Of a stretch of DNA of 64,000 bases, positions 1-11,386 are shown piece by piece. The position numbers and the translations under genes were made by a program. Source of the DNA: Paramormyrops kingsleyae (taxonomy: Eukaryota > Chordata > Actinopteri > Osteoglossiformes > Mormyridae); assembly GCF_048594095.1 (NCBI RefSeq), contig NC_132803.1, positions 31,542,001 through 31,606,000 on the forward strand. The letters are read 5' to 3'. The notes under the pieces were generated by a model. That model saw only the letters and a program-made list of their open reading frames with translations, had not been told where the DNA came from and searched no databases. Within the stretch, counting starts at the first letter, position 1, and every line of letters begins with the position of its first letter.

Positions 1-660
1 CAGCAGTCTGAGATGTGTTCACTCTAATGAGTGATGGTTATGGAGTCAGTTAATTAGCTTCCAAAGGCTAGTGGGGAAATCCCTTACAAAAATGCACTGG
101 TAAGGTTTCCATAGACTTATCGTTTTAGCTGCTTCAAATAGGATTTCTGATGATGTTCATTCTGATAAATGAGTGGTTTGCGAAGCAAAGCACATTTAAT
201 ACAACCATCGTCTTTGGATGTTTCTATTTGCAAGCTTAGTTAGATCTTAGATGAACAGATGAAGCAAGAATTAGTGGGACACGGGGAGTCAAAAGATTAA
301 TGGAAAACATCGATGATTCATATTTACTTTTATTTAATCCTACCTTTGTTCTTGGGGAAATGTGAATATTTTAGGTGAAATAAAAGACGTAAGCTTGCTT
401 TTAACATTGGTGGTGACTAAATCAGCCCTGGACCACCCCCCCCCCCCCATCTCCCTAAACATATGCAGTACCTCCAAAATATTGGTAGGGACGTGTTCTT
501 ACCATACATAACCAGATCTCACAAATCTGGCACGACACTCGCTAACGCTACCTCTAACGCGCACTCAAGAAATCGTACAACAAAAAATATAATGAAAATG
601 ATTTCATTATAAACCTAAAGTAAGTTACGTCCAACCATTCCAATAGCAAACCCTAGAGAT
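1..660. other. Non-coding flank, no gene seen
   Basis: AT-rich sequence with no open frame or splice pattern that I can link to a protein. The only notable feature is a C-run at about 436-448. Nothing else is recognised. Confidence 0.5.
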
Positions 661-663
661 TAT

Positions 664-993
664 TTACATAAGAACCTAAGAAATTTACAAAGAAGAGGCC
701 ATTCGGCCCATCAAGCTTGTTTGAGAGGAACTCAACTAATAGCTGAGAGTTAAAATCTTATCTAGCTCAGATTGAAAGGAACCCGAGGTTTTAGCTTGCA
801 CTACACTAACAGGAAGACTATTCCATACTCTAACTACGTGCTGTGTAAAGAAGTGCTCTCTCAAATCCAGTGTAAAATGATTTCCCGCCAATTTCCACCT
901 ATGGCCATTTGAACTAATATTGAAATAACTATTTGGTTGAACAGCATCCAGACCTGTTATTTTATTACCAGAAAATAAAACTGTTTTATACAT
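664..993 (-). mobile_element. CR1/L2-like non-LTR retrotransposon, 3' tail (truncated)
   Basis: Read on the minus strand, this encodes the last part of a LINE reverse-transcriptase ORF, including LDAVQPNSYFNIS, HFFTQHVVRVWNSLP and SELDKIL. It is followed by the conserved 3' segment around TTGATGGGCCGAATGGCC and a tail ending near TTCTTATG. The same sequence occurs in plus orientation at 4794-5357, so the two copies define the family within the window. This copy lacks about 80 codons kept by the other one and has a short internal deletion before the GHRWKLAG segment. It is a dead 5'-truncated insertion. CR1/L2-like is my family assignment; Rex-type clades are an alternative. Confidence 0.8.
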
Positions 994-2960
994 GCAAATC
1001 TATGTGCATGTCTGTGCAGACTTCTCTCGAATTTAAAATCTCACACCAGTTAGTTCATCAAATTTGGCAGCCCTTCAAATATGAACTATAACCTATAAAA
1101 CTTGGATGAAGCTACCAGCAGTTGTAAGAGCTGTCCTTGGGCACTTTATAACCAACTAAAATCCTACAATAAATGAGTTATGGCCTACAGATAGAGGGAA
1201 ACCCTGTGACTCGCTTTGCCTGCCCATCTCTCCTCTCCTTCCTGTACTGGTCCTCAGGGAATCTGATTCCCTTGGTATAGCCTCATACAATCGGGGCCTC
1301 GGTAAGCAGATCCCAAGTCATGGTGACCCTCACAATGTCTGCTCTTGCAACACACCCCAACATCTCCCTTTCTCCTTAAATAATGGAAGCCGCAAGTTAA
1401 ATAGGCTTCTGCACATGCTGGAACTGACCATTTCTTGATCCTTGTTAGCGTCTACAGGAGCATAAATGTTATCTGTGTGTATGGAGCTGTGTGGCATTTT
1501 TATTTGAATAATTTGTCACCCCAGATAGGCTTTATCTAAGGGGCTGTATGCAAATTCCATAGCGTTTAATTTGTGAAACCATGTTCCAGGAAGTCAAGTC
1601 TGCATGCTGTTACATTCTTGACAGCTCTGTTATTCTCTCTAAACCCCAGTTACAGATAATGTACTAAAAACTTTCAAGGACTGCATCTACTCAGATATTT
1701 ATGTTTTTGCAGACTATGTTATTATCCTGACAATATTTTAATATTTCATTTTGCATGATATAGGTCCTTAGGCATATAATTTGGTGCTTAAGGTCTAATG
1801 ACCAAGTTAAACTGACAAATTCTACACTCTAACCGATATGAAAAAAGTCTGCATCTAGGACATGTTTTGTGTCTTGCTTCTTAGTTTAAGACTTCCAAGT
1901 TTGAAGATGGCCTCTCTTTCGTGTTACCCCGGGAGGTCACAGCTCTGTTCCCTTCCCTACTGTACACGCTTTATGGGCATCGCAGTGACCCTGTGGTCTT
2001 TACAAATGTCACCAGAAGCCCTGAGTCAGGACTGCACCTCGCAGAGACTCCCTCCCTGGCCAATTATGGAATGTTCCACCGTAATGCCAGCGTCCTGGGC
2101 ATGTCAGGCACATTCTCCTTATAAACGGGGGTGTGACGGCCAGTGGGCAGGTGCTCAGGATGCGGATGGGATATCCGTCTGGGGCAAGTCAAGGATTCTA
2201 TTTTTGTTCACCATAGTTGCACTTCCGACACAGAATTTCAAAGAGCTTCATACAGACCCATTAATGTGCAAAAGCAAACGATTGTTCTTTAAATATATAT
2301 CGCTCTATATACTTGAAAATCATGCCTTAAAACACAGCAAAATACCCTAGCATAAGTTTTATCAGCAATTATGACTTGTCTACTGATGTGTGAAACCATG
2401 GGGGCATATTTACACTAATACCTTTTCTTGGGGGTATATTTCTTTTCCCACTGAACAATTCACATTTAAAATGTGAATTTCAAAAGCATTAGACCTTTGC
2501 AGCTGCTGCCCTGGGTCACATAGTTAAACTGCATTCCAGTGGTTATGGTGTCAGGGGAAGGCATGATGCAATTGGTTAATAAAAACAAACCAAGCACGCT
2601 ACAGAATCTCCCTTATGCAGTTAATATATTGCTACATACTATACAGTAAATAATAAGCAATTCATCTGAATGAGTTGCTGAATTTATCCATAAGCACTTC
2701 GTATTTTAAAGCATCAACTTTCCCAGTATTCAATATTATTTATATTATATTTATGTCTTACAACACAAATTTATGCTGATCATTAAAAATCTATTATGCA
2801 ATAACTTGTAAATAGTGATTATGTTACCACACGGTGCAATATTTGTGTAATGTTTTATAATGACTTGAGTAAGATTACATTAAAGACCGTAAACGGCTTA
2901 AAATCTTGAAACATATTTAAAAAGCCTCCTGTTACGGCTGCTAAAGTCCTGGTCAGAGTT
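994..2960. other. Non-coding stretch, nothing recognised
   Basis: The longest open frame (1862-2350, plus) has no recognisable domain, no credible splice context and ordinary repeat-free AT-rich surroundings. I treat it as chance. No repeat family was recognised here. Confidence 0.4.
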
Positions 2961-3141
2961 AGTGCAGCTTTAAAGTCTGTCCCCGTGGGCCTCGTCGCTG
3001 CCTTCAGACATGCGACGGGGCTAAAAAAAGCCTGGACTGCTGCAGCTGCTCGAGTCACATCAACAGTTGGAAAGTGCCTCCGAAGGGATGCTCTCTGCAA
3101 ACTGTCCGTCGGCCATTTAGCGAAGCAATATCGTGTCTATG

Positions 3142-3151
3142 GTTGCTATGG
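3142..3151 (-). promoter_or_regulatory. X-box-like RFX half site
   Basis: GTTGCTATGG on the plus strand is the reverse complement of CCATAGCAAC, the core of the RFX motif RYYNCCATRGCAAC. The outer flank matches only in part. Confidence 0.35.
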
Positions 3152-3222
3152 CCGTTGGACCGCATGCCCCCCAGTGAGCATTAGCTTGACATCAGTAGGC
3201 ATGTGCAAGCGACGTTTACGAC

Positions 3223-3236
3223 GTCTCCATGGCAAC
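3223..3236 (+). promoter_or_regulatory. Consensus RFX X-box
   Basis: GTCTCCATGGCAAC matches RYYNCCATRGCAAC at every position. RFX factors bind such sites in promoters of ciliary genes and some others. It lies inside the CpG-rich block. The match is direct; its function is inferred. Confidence 0.5.
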
Positions 3237-3420
3237 AGACGTGTCGGTGGCGGCCGGCGGTCCTGACGGAGAGATGTAAACAGAGCCAGCCGGTGAAACG
3301 CGCGGCGACCTTGCGGTTGCGGTAAAGCAAGCTGGGCAAGCGGGACTGAGGGCACACTGAGTGCACTGGCGCATCCCCTTTAAAATCTCGCGGCGGCACG
3401 CTTGCGCATTTGCATGGTTA

Positions 3421-4738
3421 AATCCCCCCCCCCCCTCCCCAGACCTTCACACATTCATGGACGCCCTCTTGAGTGCATTCCAGACACACCTCTTTGCCAA
3501 GCCCTTGCATCTAATATGTGTACATATTGTACACCCCACGCACCCACCCAATCAGAAATCATTTATGTGGGGGGGGGCTGCACTGCATGAGACGTGAGAC
3601 CGCACTTCCTTTTAATGGCATTCCGTTGCCTCAAAATAAAAAGCTTAATCGGGGTTTGACACCCCGTGCTGCAGGGATCTGCCTTTCCTGGTTCAGCTAA
3701 TCTGTTTCCCCCACCCCCCTGACGCCGTCAGCCAAACCTCACTATCTGAACAGGCGTCCCACTCTGGCGATCCTCCGGCACTGACCTCTTTTAGCGCTGA
3801 GACTCTCCAGTGAGGCTTCCCCCAGCTCCTGCCTGTCTAAGCAGTGTTTCTCCTGCCCGGCACCCCTCCCTCTTCTCCTGGCTGCCTTTATACAGAGCGT
3901 CGAGCAGCTGAAGGGTGCAGTGCATTGTGGGAAAACTGGAAACCGGAGAGGAAGGGAGGGGGAGGAGGTGGGGCTTGAGAGATACTGTCCTTCTTGTGAG
4001 GCAGAGGAACTGGCTACTCAAGCAACTCCCTTGCATTTCAACTTCTAGCTCTGCTGCCTCGGACTGCGAGGGGGGTGGGAGTTTTGTAACGAAAGGGAGC
4101 ATTGTCGGGGGGGTGAGCTTCTTTTGAGTTCGTAAGCAAATGCCATGGCTACACTCTGGTACTGGGTCTCCGTCCTGGCTGTGTCAGATCAGCAAAACAG
4201 GCTTGCAACCCGAGAAGACAGAGTTCCTCTTTTTTTGCCATAAACATGTTTCAGCTTGTGAGTGTGAACTAAGGGTGACAAAGAGCCTCCCTGCAAAGGC
4301 ACAGGCCCAGCAACCATAACAAACAGAGTGACACCTTCCACACACAGACATTTATCACATGATCAAATTTCAAAACCCCTTGTTTGGTCGTTGCCATTGA
4401 ATCTTGACTCTGCCATAGTTTTGTTTAATCTGCATGTGAACTAGCTGACCTACAGTGCTCACAGAAAGTCTCGGGGCGCTTGCTTAATTCTGTAAAAATG
4501 TTGCCAATTTATTTCATAACAAAAGCCAGTTGACAAGCAAGATTTAACAAAATCTGCACATATCATCCAGAGACATTTTCAAGTGTCTTTTTTAACTTAT
4601 TAATTCAGTTGTTGGCATTTTTCTATTATTGGTGTTTTATGTTATTGCAAATGTGTTACTAATCACAAAGCACCTAATAAGCCTGCTTGTCAATCAACTT
4701 TTTAACCCATGTGTCACTTTTGTGTGCATTATACTAAA
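3421..4738. other. Non-coding stretch with homopolymer runs
   Basis: Contains C-runs near 3426 and G-runs near 3570 and 4110. The purine-rich section 3900-4100 is GC-rich but has no recognisable coding potential. Confidence 0.4.
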
Positions 4739-4770
4739 CCCCCCCCCCCCCCCCAAAAAAAAAAAAAAAA
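4739..4770. repeat. Poly(C) run joined to poly(A) run
   Basis: About 16 C are followed directly by 16 A, just upstream of a LINE tail. The A-run may be the tail of an older insertion. Such tracts are mutable and prone to sequencing error. Confidence 0.8.
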
Positions 4771-4793
4771 TTGGTTGCAAACTTTTTAACCCA

Positions 4794-5357
4794 GAACAAG
4801 TTAAGGGAGGTGATGCTACGATTATATAATTCCTTGGTAAGACCCCACCTAGAATGTTGTGTGCAGGTTTGGTCACCGTACCTTAAGAAGGACATTGCTG
4901 CCTTGGAAAGGGTGCAACGGAGGGCTACGAGAATGTTTCCTGGTCTTAGAGGAATGTCTTATGAGGAGAGGTTAGCTGAGCTGAATCTGTTTAGCCTTGA
5001 GCAAAGGAGACTAAAGGGGGACATAATCCAGGTGTATAAGATTCTAACGGGTCTGGATGCTGTTCAGCCAAATGGGTACTTCAATATTAGTTTAAATACT
5101 AGAACTCGTGGCCATAAGTGGAAATTAGCAGGAGAACATTTTAAAATGAATTTGAGGAAGCACTTCTTTACACAGTGTGTAGTGAGAGTATGGAATTGTC
5201 TTCCTGCTAGTGTAGCGGAAGCTAAAACCCTGGGTTCCTTTAAATCAGAGCTAGATAAGATTTTAACAACTCTGAGCTATTAGTTAAGTTCTCCCCAAAC
5301 GAGCTTGATGGGCCGAACGGCCTCCTCTCGTTTGTAAATCTCTTATGTTCTTATGTA
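4794..5357 (+). mobile_element. CR1/L2-like non-LTR retrotransposon, 3' tail
   Basis: An open frame of about 160 codons encodes the C-terminal part of a LINE ORF2. Visible motifs are LYNSLVRPHLECC, VWSPYLKKDIAALERVQRR, RLAELNLFSLEQRRLKGD and the terminal SELDKIL segment. It is followed by the conserved 3' sequence GATGGGCCGAACGGCCTCCT and a TTATGTTCTTATG tail. The endonuclease and the reverse-transcriptase catalytic core are absent, so this is a 5'-truncated copy that cannot move itself. The related minus-strand copy is at 664-993. The open frame is intact over its whole length, which suggests a fairly young insertion. Confidence 0.85.
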
Positions 5358-7856
5358 GCTCTTTAAGAACTATAATTTGGGTTTTGATTTATTACTACTT
5401 GAAATTGTTTTACTTAAACCTATTGCCTTTTTCTAATGTGATATATATTTTTGTTAACACTTGAATAAAGTAATGATTCTTGTTATAAAACCAATACATT
5501 TGCAATATTTTTAGTGAATTATGGAAGTGTACCAAGACTTTCTGTCATGTACCCCTGACCTAAAAAGCTTGTGATCAGAAAGCTGAAATTAAGTGAGTCT
5601 GCGTGCAAGAAGAGTGAGCAAAGGGCAGCAGATGCAACTGTGCCCGTCTCTTCGGAAATGTAACCGGCTGACGGCATCGTGAGAAATTTATCTGCCACAA
5701 ATGATCAGTATATCTGCAAGCCAGTGTTTTGCATGTTGAGTCTGTTGATGACCATAGTGGGTCATATTTTTCATTAAAAACTTAAACAATCCTGCAGGTG
5801 TCGCATGAGAGCTGAAAGTAGGCCAGCAAAGTAAAAACAGAAACAGGTTCTATACAAAAATTCAAGTTCCAAAAGACATCTAAGATAAAATTAGAGATGG
5901 AGGCATAACCACCCAAAAAATAAGACAACAAATCAGATCATGTTTTAATAAAAGCCCATTTTTATCGAAAGTTCATTTAAAGCAATTATGAGGTCCTCAT
6001 GTTTCTATACAACTTAAATAGAAAGCATGACGTACTTAACAGTGATAATTAAAAGCGTACCGACAGATTCAGAAGAGATAAGAAGTATATTGGTTTCAAA
6101 TGGCAGTTTCTCTACAGAAAAACAAACAACCCCTTAAGAAGAAAACGTACAGCTATTTCATTAGAAAATAAAGGAGAACAAATGAGTAAACAGGTCCAGA
6201 CTCCAAAATTCCGCTCCATATGGTTAGATTATTCTGCGACAGAGATGTCTATTTTGAAGTCATTTATATTTAATTGAGAGCACCCAGAGCAAAGCTCATA
6301 TTTTGGCCCAAGACTGCAGATTTCTAAAGGGGACCGCACAACCTATCAGAAATAAGTTTAGTCTGTTACTTTGAAAAAATTTAATTTGCCGTTTTTTTCT
6401 GTTATGTGCACAATACTTTTGTATTATTAAAGTGCATACTTGAGTTAGTCGATAGAAAGAGCAAATTGCTAAAAAGAAATAGAGTAAAAAAAGTAAATAG
6501 TCAATTTGCTATACTGTTAAAGGACTTACTGAGACTGTGAATTATATTTCGATTTAAAAAATGTCACTTGCAGTTTTCCATGCCTCGCCCTGACACAAAC
6601 CACAAGACATCACGAGTAATTTTTAGCAATTAGCAAAATGAGCCTTCATCCCTTTAGTTGTTGGCAAGGTGTTTAATTCTGAAGACTCGTGCAGCTATTG
6701 ACCCAGAGAGGTGCTTGTCAGTGGTCCAGGTTTACATTGGCACACAGCACTCACATGGCACAGATAGTCAACCAATCAAATCGTACCTGAATTGGACCTT
6801 TGGGTTTTTAATCAGTTGGAGGCACAGGTGGGCAGTTTGCCCTTAGCTTGTTATGCAGAAGGTGCATTCTTGCACTCAGCTTATAAAAATCTACTAGATA
6901 ATGACTGGTATAAGAACTCCAGCATCCAGATTTAACTGCAATTTGTGGTTCTATTTTAATGATTATTTCCTGAATATCGTTTTTTTTTTTTTTGCTTATC
7001 TACATTTAAAAGCAGTCCTTTTACCAAACCCCAGAATAGGCATGGAAAATATACAACACTGAGTGTGTAACGTGTTAAATGTGTAGCATGAGACAGGTAA
7101 GCAGTTTCACTCGCTACGTTTTTAAAACGGTCCGATTCCTTTCTTTCTCACATTATGTCCCTTGACATAGGGGGTGGAATTTCCATCCTAATCTTAAACG
7201 CACATAAAATAAATTCACAGTCATCTTTAAGGTCCACATCACCACCCAGAAACGAAAAAGGCATTTTAGCCCATTTTCTGTCCACCAAGAACTTTTAAGA
7301 GCATGGATATTTTGCGCTGGAAAACATCGTATGTAGGAGATACAGAATGCATGCAGGTGTTGCGTGTCGCAAATATGTCCACGTGTAGCTATCGCAACCA
7401 TGTTCGAACCACCCCAAAAGCAAGCTGTCTGTCAACTGTGGGGTTACTAGGAGTGAAACTAGTCGCCTGATCCAAAAATGCTGCCGCCCACTTAGTAATT
7501 CTGCTGTCCGGGTAACTTTAATCTTACAAACAGGCTTTGATGAGCAGTATTTCCATCCATCAATCGTAACAAAAAAGCTAGATAGCTAATCCAATTAAAA
7601 TAAGGCATAGACAGCTGGATACATCTGTCTTGCATCTGGAAACTTTGAAGCATCTTCTGTCTTCTAGTCTCTCCTCTCAAACATCAACTGGTGCTCCAAG
7701 CGGTGCAGCCTGGACCGGAGCGGGATCATCGAGATAGCAGAATCGGACCGGGCCCCTTGTTAGTTTATCCTAAGCTTCGTTTCCCACTCACTCGACCACA
7801 CGCAGACACGGAACCGCTGCCGGCTAGGCTTCCCCGGGCTCTGGTCGGCCGGGCCT
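5358..7856. other. Flank downstream of gpsm1, including its probable 3' UTR
   Basis: Bases just below 7857 on the minus strand are expected to be gpsm1 3' UTR. No canonical AATAAA on the minus strand was found between 5400 and 7856; ATTAAA variants occur near 6670 and 6270, so the polyadenylation site is undetermined. The rest is AT-rich and without recognised genes. Confidence 0.4.
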
Positions 7857-8063
7857 CTAACTCGAGTCCCCAGACACAGCGATCCTTTCTCCGTGCTCCG
7901 AGTCGGGCCCGTCCTGCTCATCAGAGGGCAGGTGGACCCGCTGCTCATCCATACGTTTAGCCTGCACGCGCTGGATCAGGCTGAAAAAGTCCTCGTCCGG
8001 CACGGTCGGCGCTCGGGGGCCAGGGTCAGGGGGCGAACACCTCTGATCGTTGATCCTGGAGGA
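7857..8063 (-). CDS. gpsm1: gpsm1 exon 14: end of GoLoco 3, GoLoco 4, stop
   Basis: Begins in phase 0 after CCCTCCAG and ends at a TAG stop. It encodes residues 582-649. The first residues, SSRINDQR, complete GoLoco 3, whose first half is in exon 13. DEDFFSLIQRVQAKRMDEQR is the whole of GoLoco 4 (604-623). The final 26 residues are acidic and polar. In GoLoco 3 the acidic residue before DQR is Asn, where human GPSM1 has Asp. Confidence 0.95.
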   Translation of the reverse strand, partial: SSRINDQRCSPPDPGPRAPTVPDEDFFSLIQRVQAKRMDEQRVHLPSDEQDGPDSEHGERIAVSGDSS

Positions 8064-11000
8064 CTGGAGGGAAACAGATAAGCTAGTGACAGGGGAGGCT
8101 ACAAAATGAAGAAAGGGGCCTCTAACAGCGCTGAGGGGACCTGGGGCACCAAGATAAGAGGATGAGCATAGCACTGGGCAAAGAAAAGCAAAACGGCGCA
8201 GGATTACAGTTTATATATTTCTGCAATCGTAACTGATTACCGCAAACCTTAAATAACTGGATCTGTACTATTCAAGAATAATCAATGCTTTTGGCAACAG
8301 CTGTAACAGGATACACTAAAAACAGACCAGACTGATTTGCGGCAATGTGCCAGCTTCACCACTAGATGTCACCAAAGATGTGGGTGAGGTATCAATATAC
8401 TGCTTAAAATTTATTATTGAATCTGATCGATAAGGACAACATATTACTATTTGTAATTTAATACCAACTAATATATTATTACTTTAATTCAATATATTAT
8501 TTCAGATATGACCACAGCTAATTCCAATATAGGTATATAATTATTCAAATGTATCATTAATTCATGAATAGGCGTAATTATTTAACAAAACCTCTGGCAA
8601 TCATATGTATATAGTTCATCTACATCTTTTATGAATTGCCCCAATTCTAAGCACCACTTAGTGTTTCTCATTTAAGCTTATAATTCTCAGAATTCTGAGG
8701 CCACCACAGCGCCCCCTTCAGGACTCGTGTGCCCATGCGCCCCACCCAGTTACCTGGCACTTGATAAGCATGTTGAAGAAGTCGTCTCCGGGCTCCTGCG
8801 GGTCGCCATCCACGCACAGGTGGCCCAGGTTATTGTGTGTGATGCGGAGCCCTGGCAGGTTACTGACACTGACCCTCTGGTCGTCAAGGCGGCGACTCTG
8901 CGAGCTGGCGATCAGGTCAAACAGCTCCTCTGTCTGGGGGGAGGTCATGAGGGAGCAGGCGTCTAGGGACGTGCACAGGAAAAATTAAAATGAAGAAAAC
9001 AGCTGTCGTATTTTGGGTACTTAGCTTATTGGTCATACAAGAAATGAATGTCTTTCAGATCTTCAGTGCCACCAGCATTACAGTCGAATTACAGTGAATT
9101 CTCAATTGAAATTTGCAAAAAATTTGAATTGGTGATGTCATAAACAAGCGCCCACAACCATTTGGGTCTCTAAGTTAAGAGGCTTGATGCAGGAGGGGTG
9201 GGCGCTTGTTTATGACATCAGCAGAGAGCGACACAGGGGGGCATACCTTTGGCACCGTTCTGCTGCTCGTCCAGACGGCACCGCTGGTCATCCATCCGGC
9301 TGCTCTGGAACTTGCTGAGCAGGTCGAAGAAGCAGTCCTCGTCCGAGGGATCTCGGCCTAGCTTCTGGAACAGAGCATCGCGATGGATCAGAGAATCATC
9401 AGGACCCTAGACCTCCGCCCCAGGCAGCCTTTAGCATTTACTTTAGGTCAGGGGTCTCGAACTACCGGCCAAAGGATTCCTTATGGCTTCCTCCATGTTT
9501 TTAATTCAATATTAAATCTGGCCTGCAGATCGATTTTTCGTTTTCCACAGAGAATAAAAAACAATGTAACGCTAATGACCTCCACCACACCCCCAACTCC
9601 CATTTCCCTTTCAGCTCAAAAAAATAAATAGCTTAAGTGGCCCCCTTGGGAGAAGACCTGCTAGCCAGTGCCGTGGCCCCCAGCTTATCTAAATCTGAGG
9701 CTCCTGCTTTAGCTCCTGCTAAGAATTAGCACTGTTTATAAGTGGTGATGCTCTACATAACGGAATTACAGCAGTGCTGGTGTTTGGGCCCATTGCCTTC
9801 ATGTCAGAAGCGTACATCTCTGCCGGTCACATCACTGCGACCATACAGCCAGCACTGCGCGAATATGCAGATCTGCGTGCAGCCACCCCATCTGCAGCCA
9901 GAGCTGCGTCTGCCTCTGCGCTTCAGGCAAACAGACCACCCAGCGCCGTCACCCATTTTCCATTAGGTGTAAAAGCAGGTAAGATCATAATTAAGCAAGA
10001 GCACTGATTCTGATGAAATGCACGTCCGTGGAAATGACAGCATTAAAAAAATAAAACTTTTCATTCCCTTGTACTTTTATGCAAAGTGACAAATACAAGA
10101 AGAATCCACTCTATATTATACACAATGAACAGATTAACATTGCAATTTCTCACTGGTCTCCATCCTAAGTTAATTACAAATTACATCCAATGTCGTTAAA
10201 CTCAGGTCGTTAAATTATTAAAAAGGGTCTGATTCTGCCAGTATGTAAAACCGGTGGTGACTCACTTTTGCATGAGGAAAGATATTATTTTCATAATGTA
10301 GCTCTCAGTTTCCTGACCTCTATGATTGAGGACACCGAGTGGTTACACTGCAGGGAATATTTAATGGAATGACACGCCAACCTCTGGTAAGATATTATTC
10401 AAGTAAAAGCAAAATTACTGTCTGTGAGCGGAGGAAATGTTGCCTGTCCTATTATGAAATAACAGCCCGGATCCACAAAAGGTCGATGCGCTGAGCACTA
10501 AAGAACATAGAATCAAATCAATGGCAGACACACCGGTTGTGGGACACGCCCACACCCAACCGTAGATGAAACACAAACGATCGCCTTGGCAACCTATCCA
10601 CAATGTTGACTTTAGGCTCATTAAGCAGCCTTCACTTGTTATGAATGTCATTTCAGGGACGGTCTCTTTATAGTAAACAATGGGTAACGTTCGTCACCAT
10701 GCTGGCATAACAGTAGGCTGTGGGTGACAAACGTGGTCCTTTCACACGTGGAGCATCGTTCAAAGCACATTTAATGAAGGAACACGCCGACTAACATACG
10801 ACATCACCGCTCGCCGGAGCGACACGGGAGAAGCCACTCGCTAAAGTCTTAGAGAGTGCTGGACCCGGAAGCAGACAGAGGCGCCCTCTACAGGCGGCAC
10901 CTGCACACTGCATTGTCTCCCCTGCCTCCTCCCAGCTCCAGCCTGGATACTGGGGATGAAGGTCACACTCTGCGGTGTCCACATCCTCCCTCTCCGGGGC

Positions 11001-11294
11001 CCCCAAAAGAACATCAGCCACCACCACCTCCTCCTGTGCTTTTCCTCCCCCTCCTCCGCTGGGTACTAATGTCGTCTGCATTGTTCGGTTAAATGGATGG
11101 AATGAGTGAAAGAGAGAGAGAGAGAGAATGGGGGGTGGAGGAGGAAGGGGCTCTCTTTGGCTTACATCACGGTCGCTATAGAAACCAGGACCTCATTTCC
11201 AAACCCTCTCTGTTTCCTGCTGGTCTTCTTTGAATTCACACACACATGTACGCACAGGGGCAAACAAAGGGCGACGTGCACAAACACTCCAGTA

Positions 11295-11386
<92 letters not shown>

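Larger units (their letters stand above)
2970..3420. promoter_or_regulatory. CpG-rich block, candidate promoter of an unidentified gene
   Basis: CpG dinucleotides are frequent here, especially in 3208-3400, while most of the window is CpG-poor. The block holds a consensus RFX X-box (3223-3236) and a second X-box-like half in the opposite sense (3142-3151). This combination is typical of promoters of ciliary or constitutively expressed vertebrate genes. Open frames cross the block on both strands, but none resembles a protein I know, so neither gene nor direction can be assigned. It lies about 4.5 kb beyond the gpsm1 stop codon. It could also be an orphan CpG island. Confidence 0.45.

Noticed and set aside
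1862..2350. 162-codon open frame on the plus strand
   Set aside because: No domain, low-complexity composition and no splice or promoter context. Length is within chance for a window of this size.
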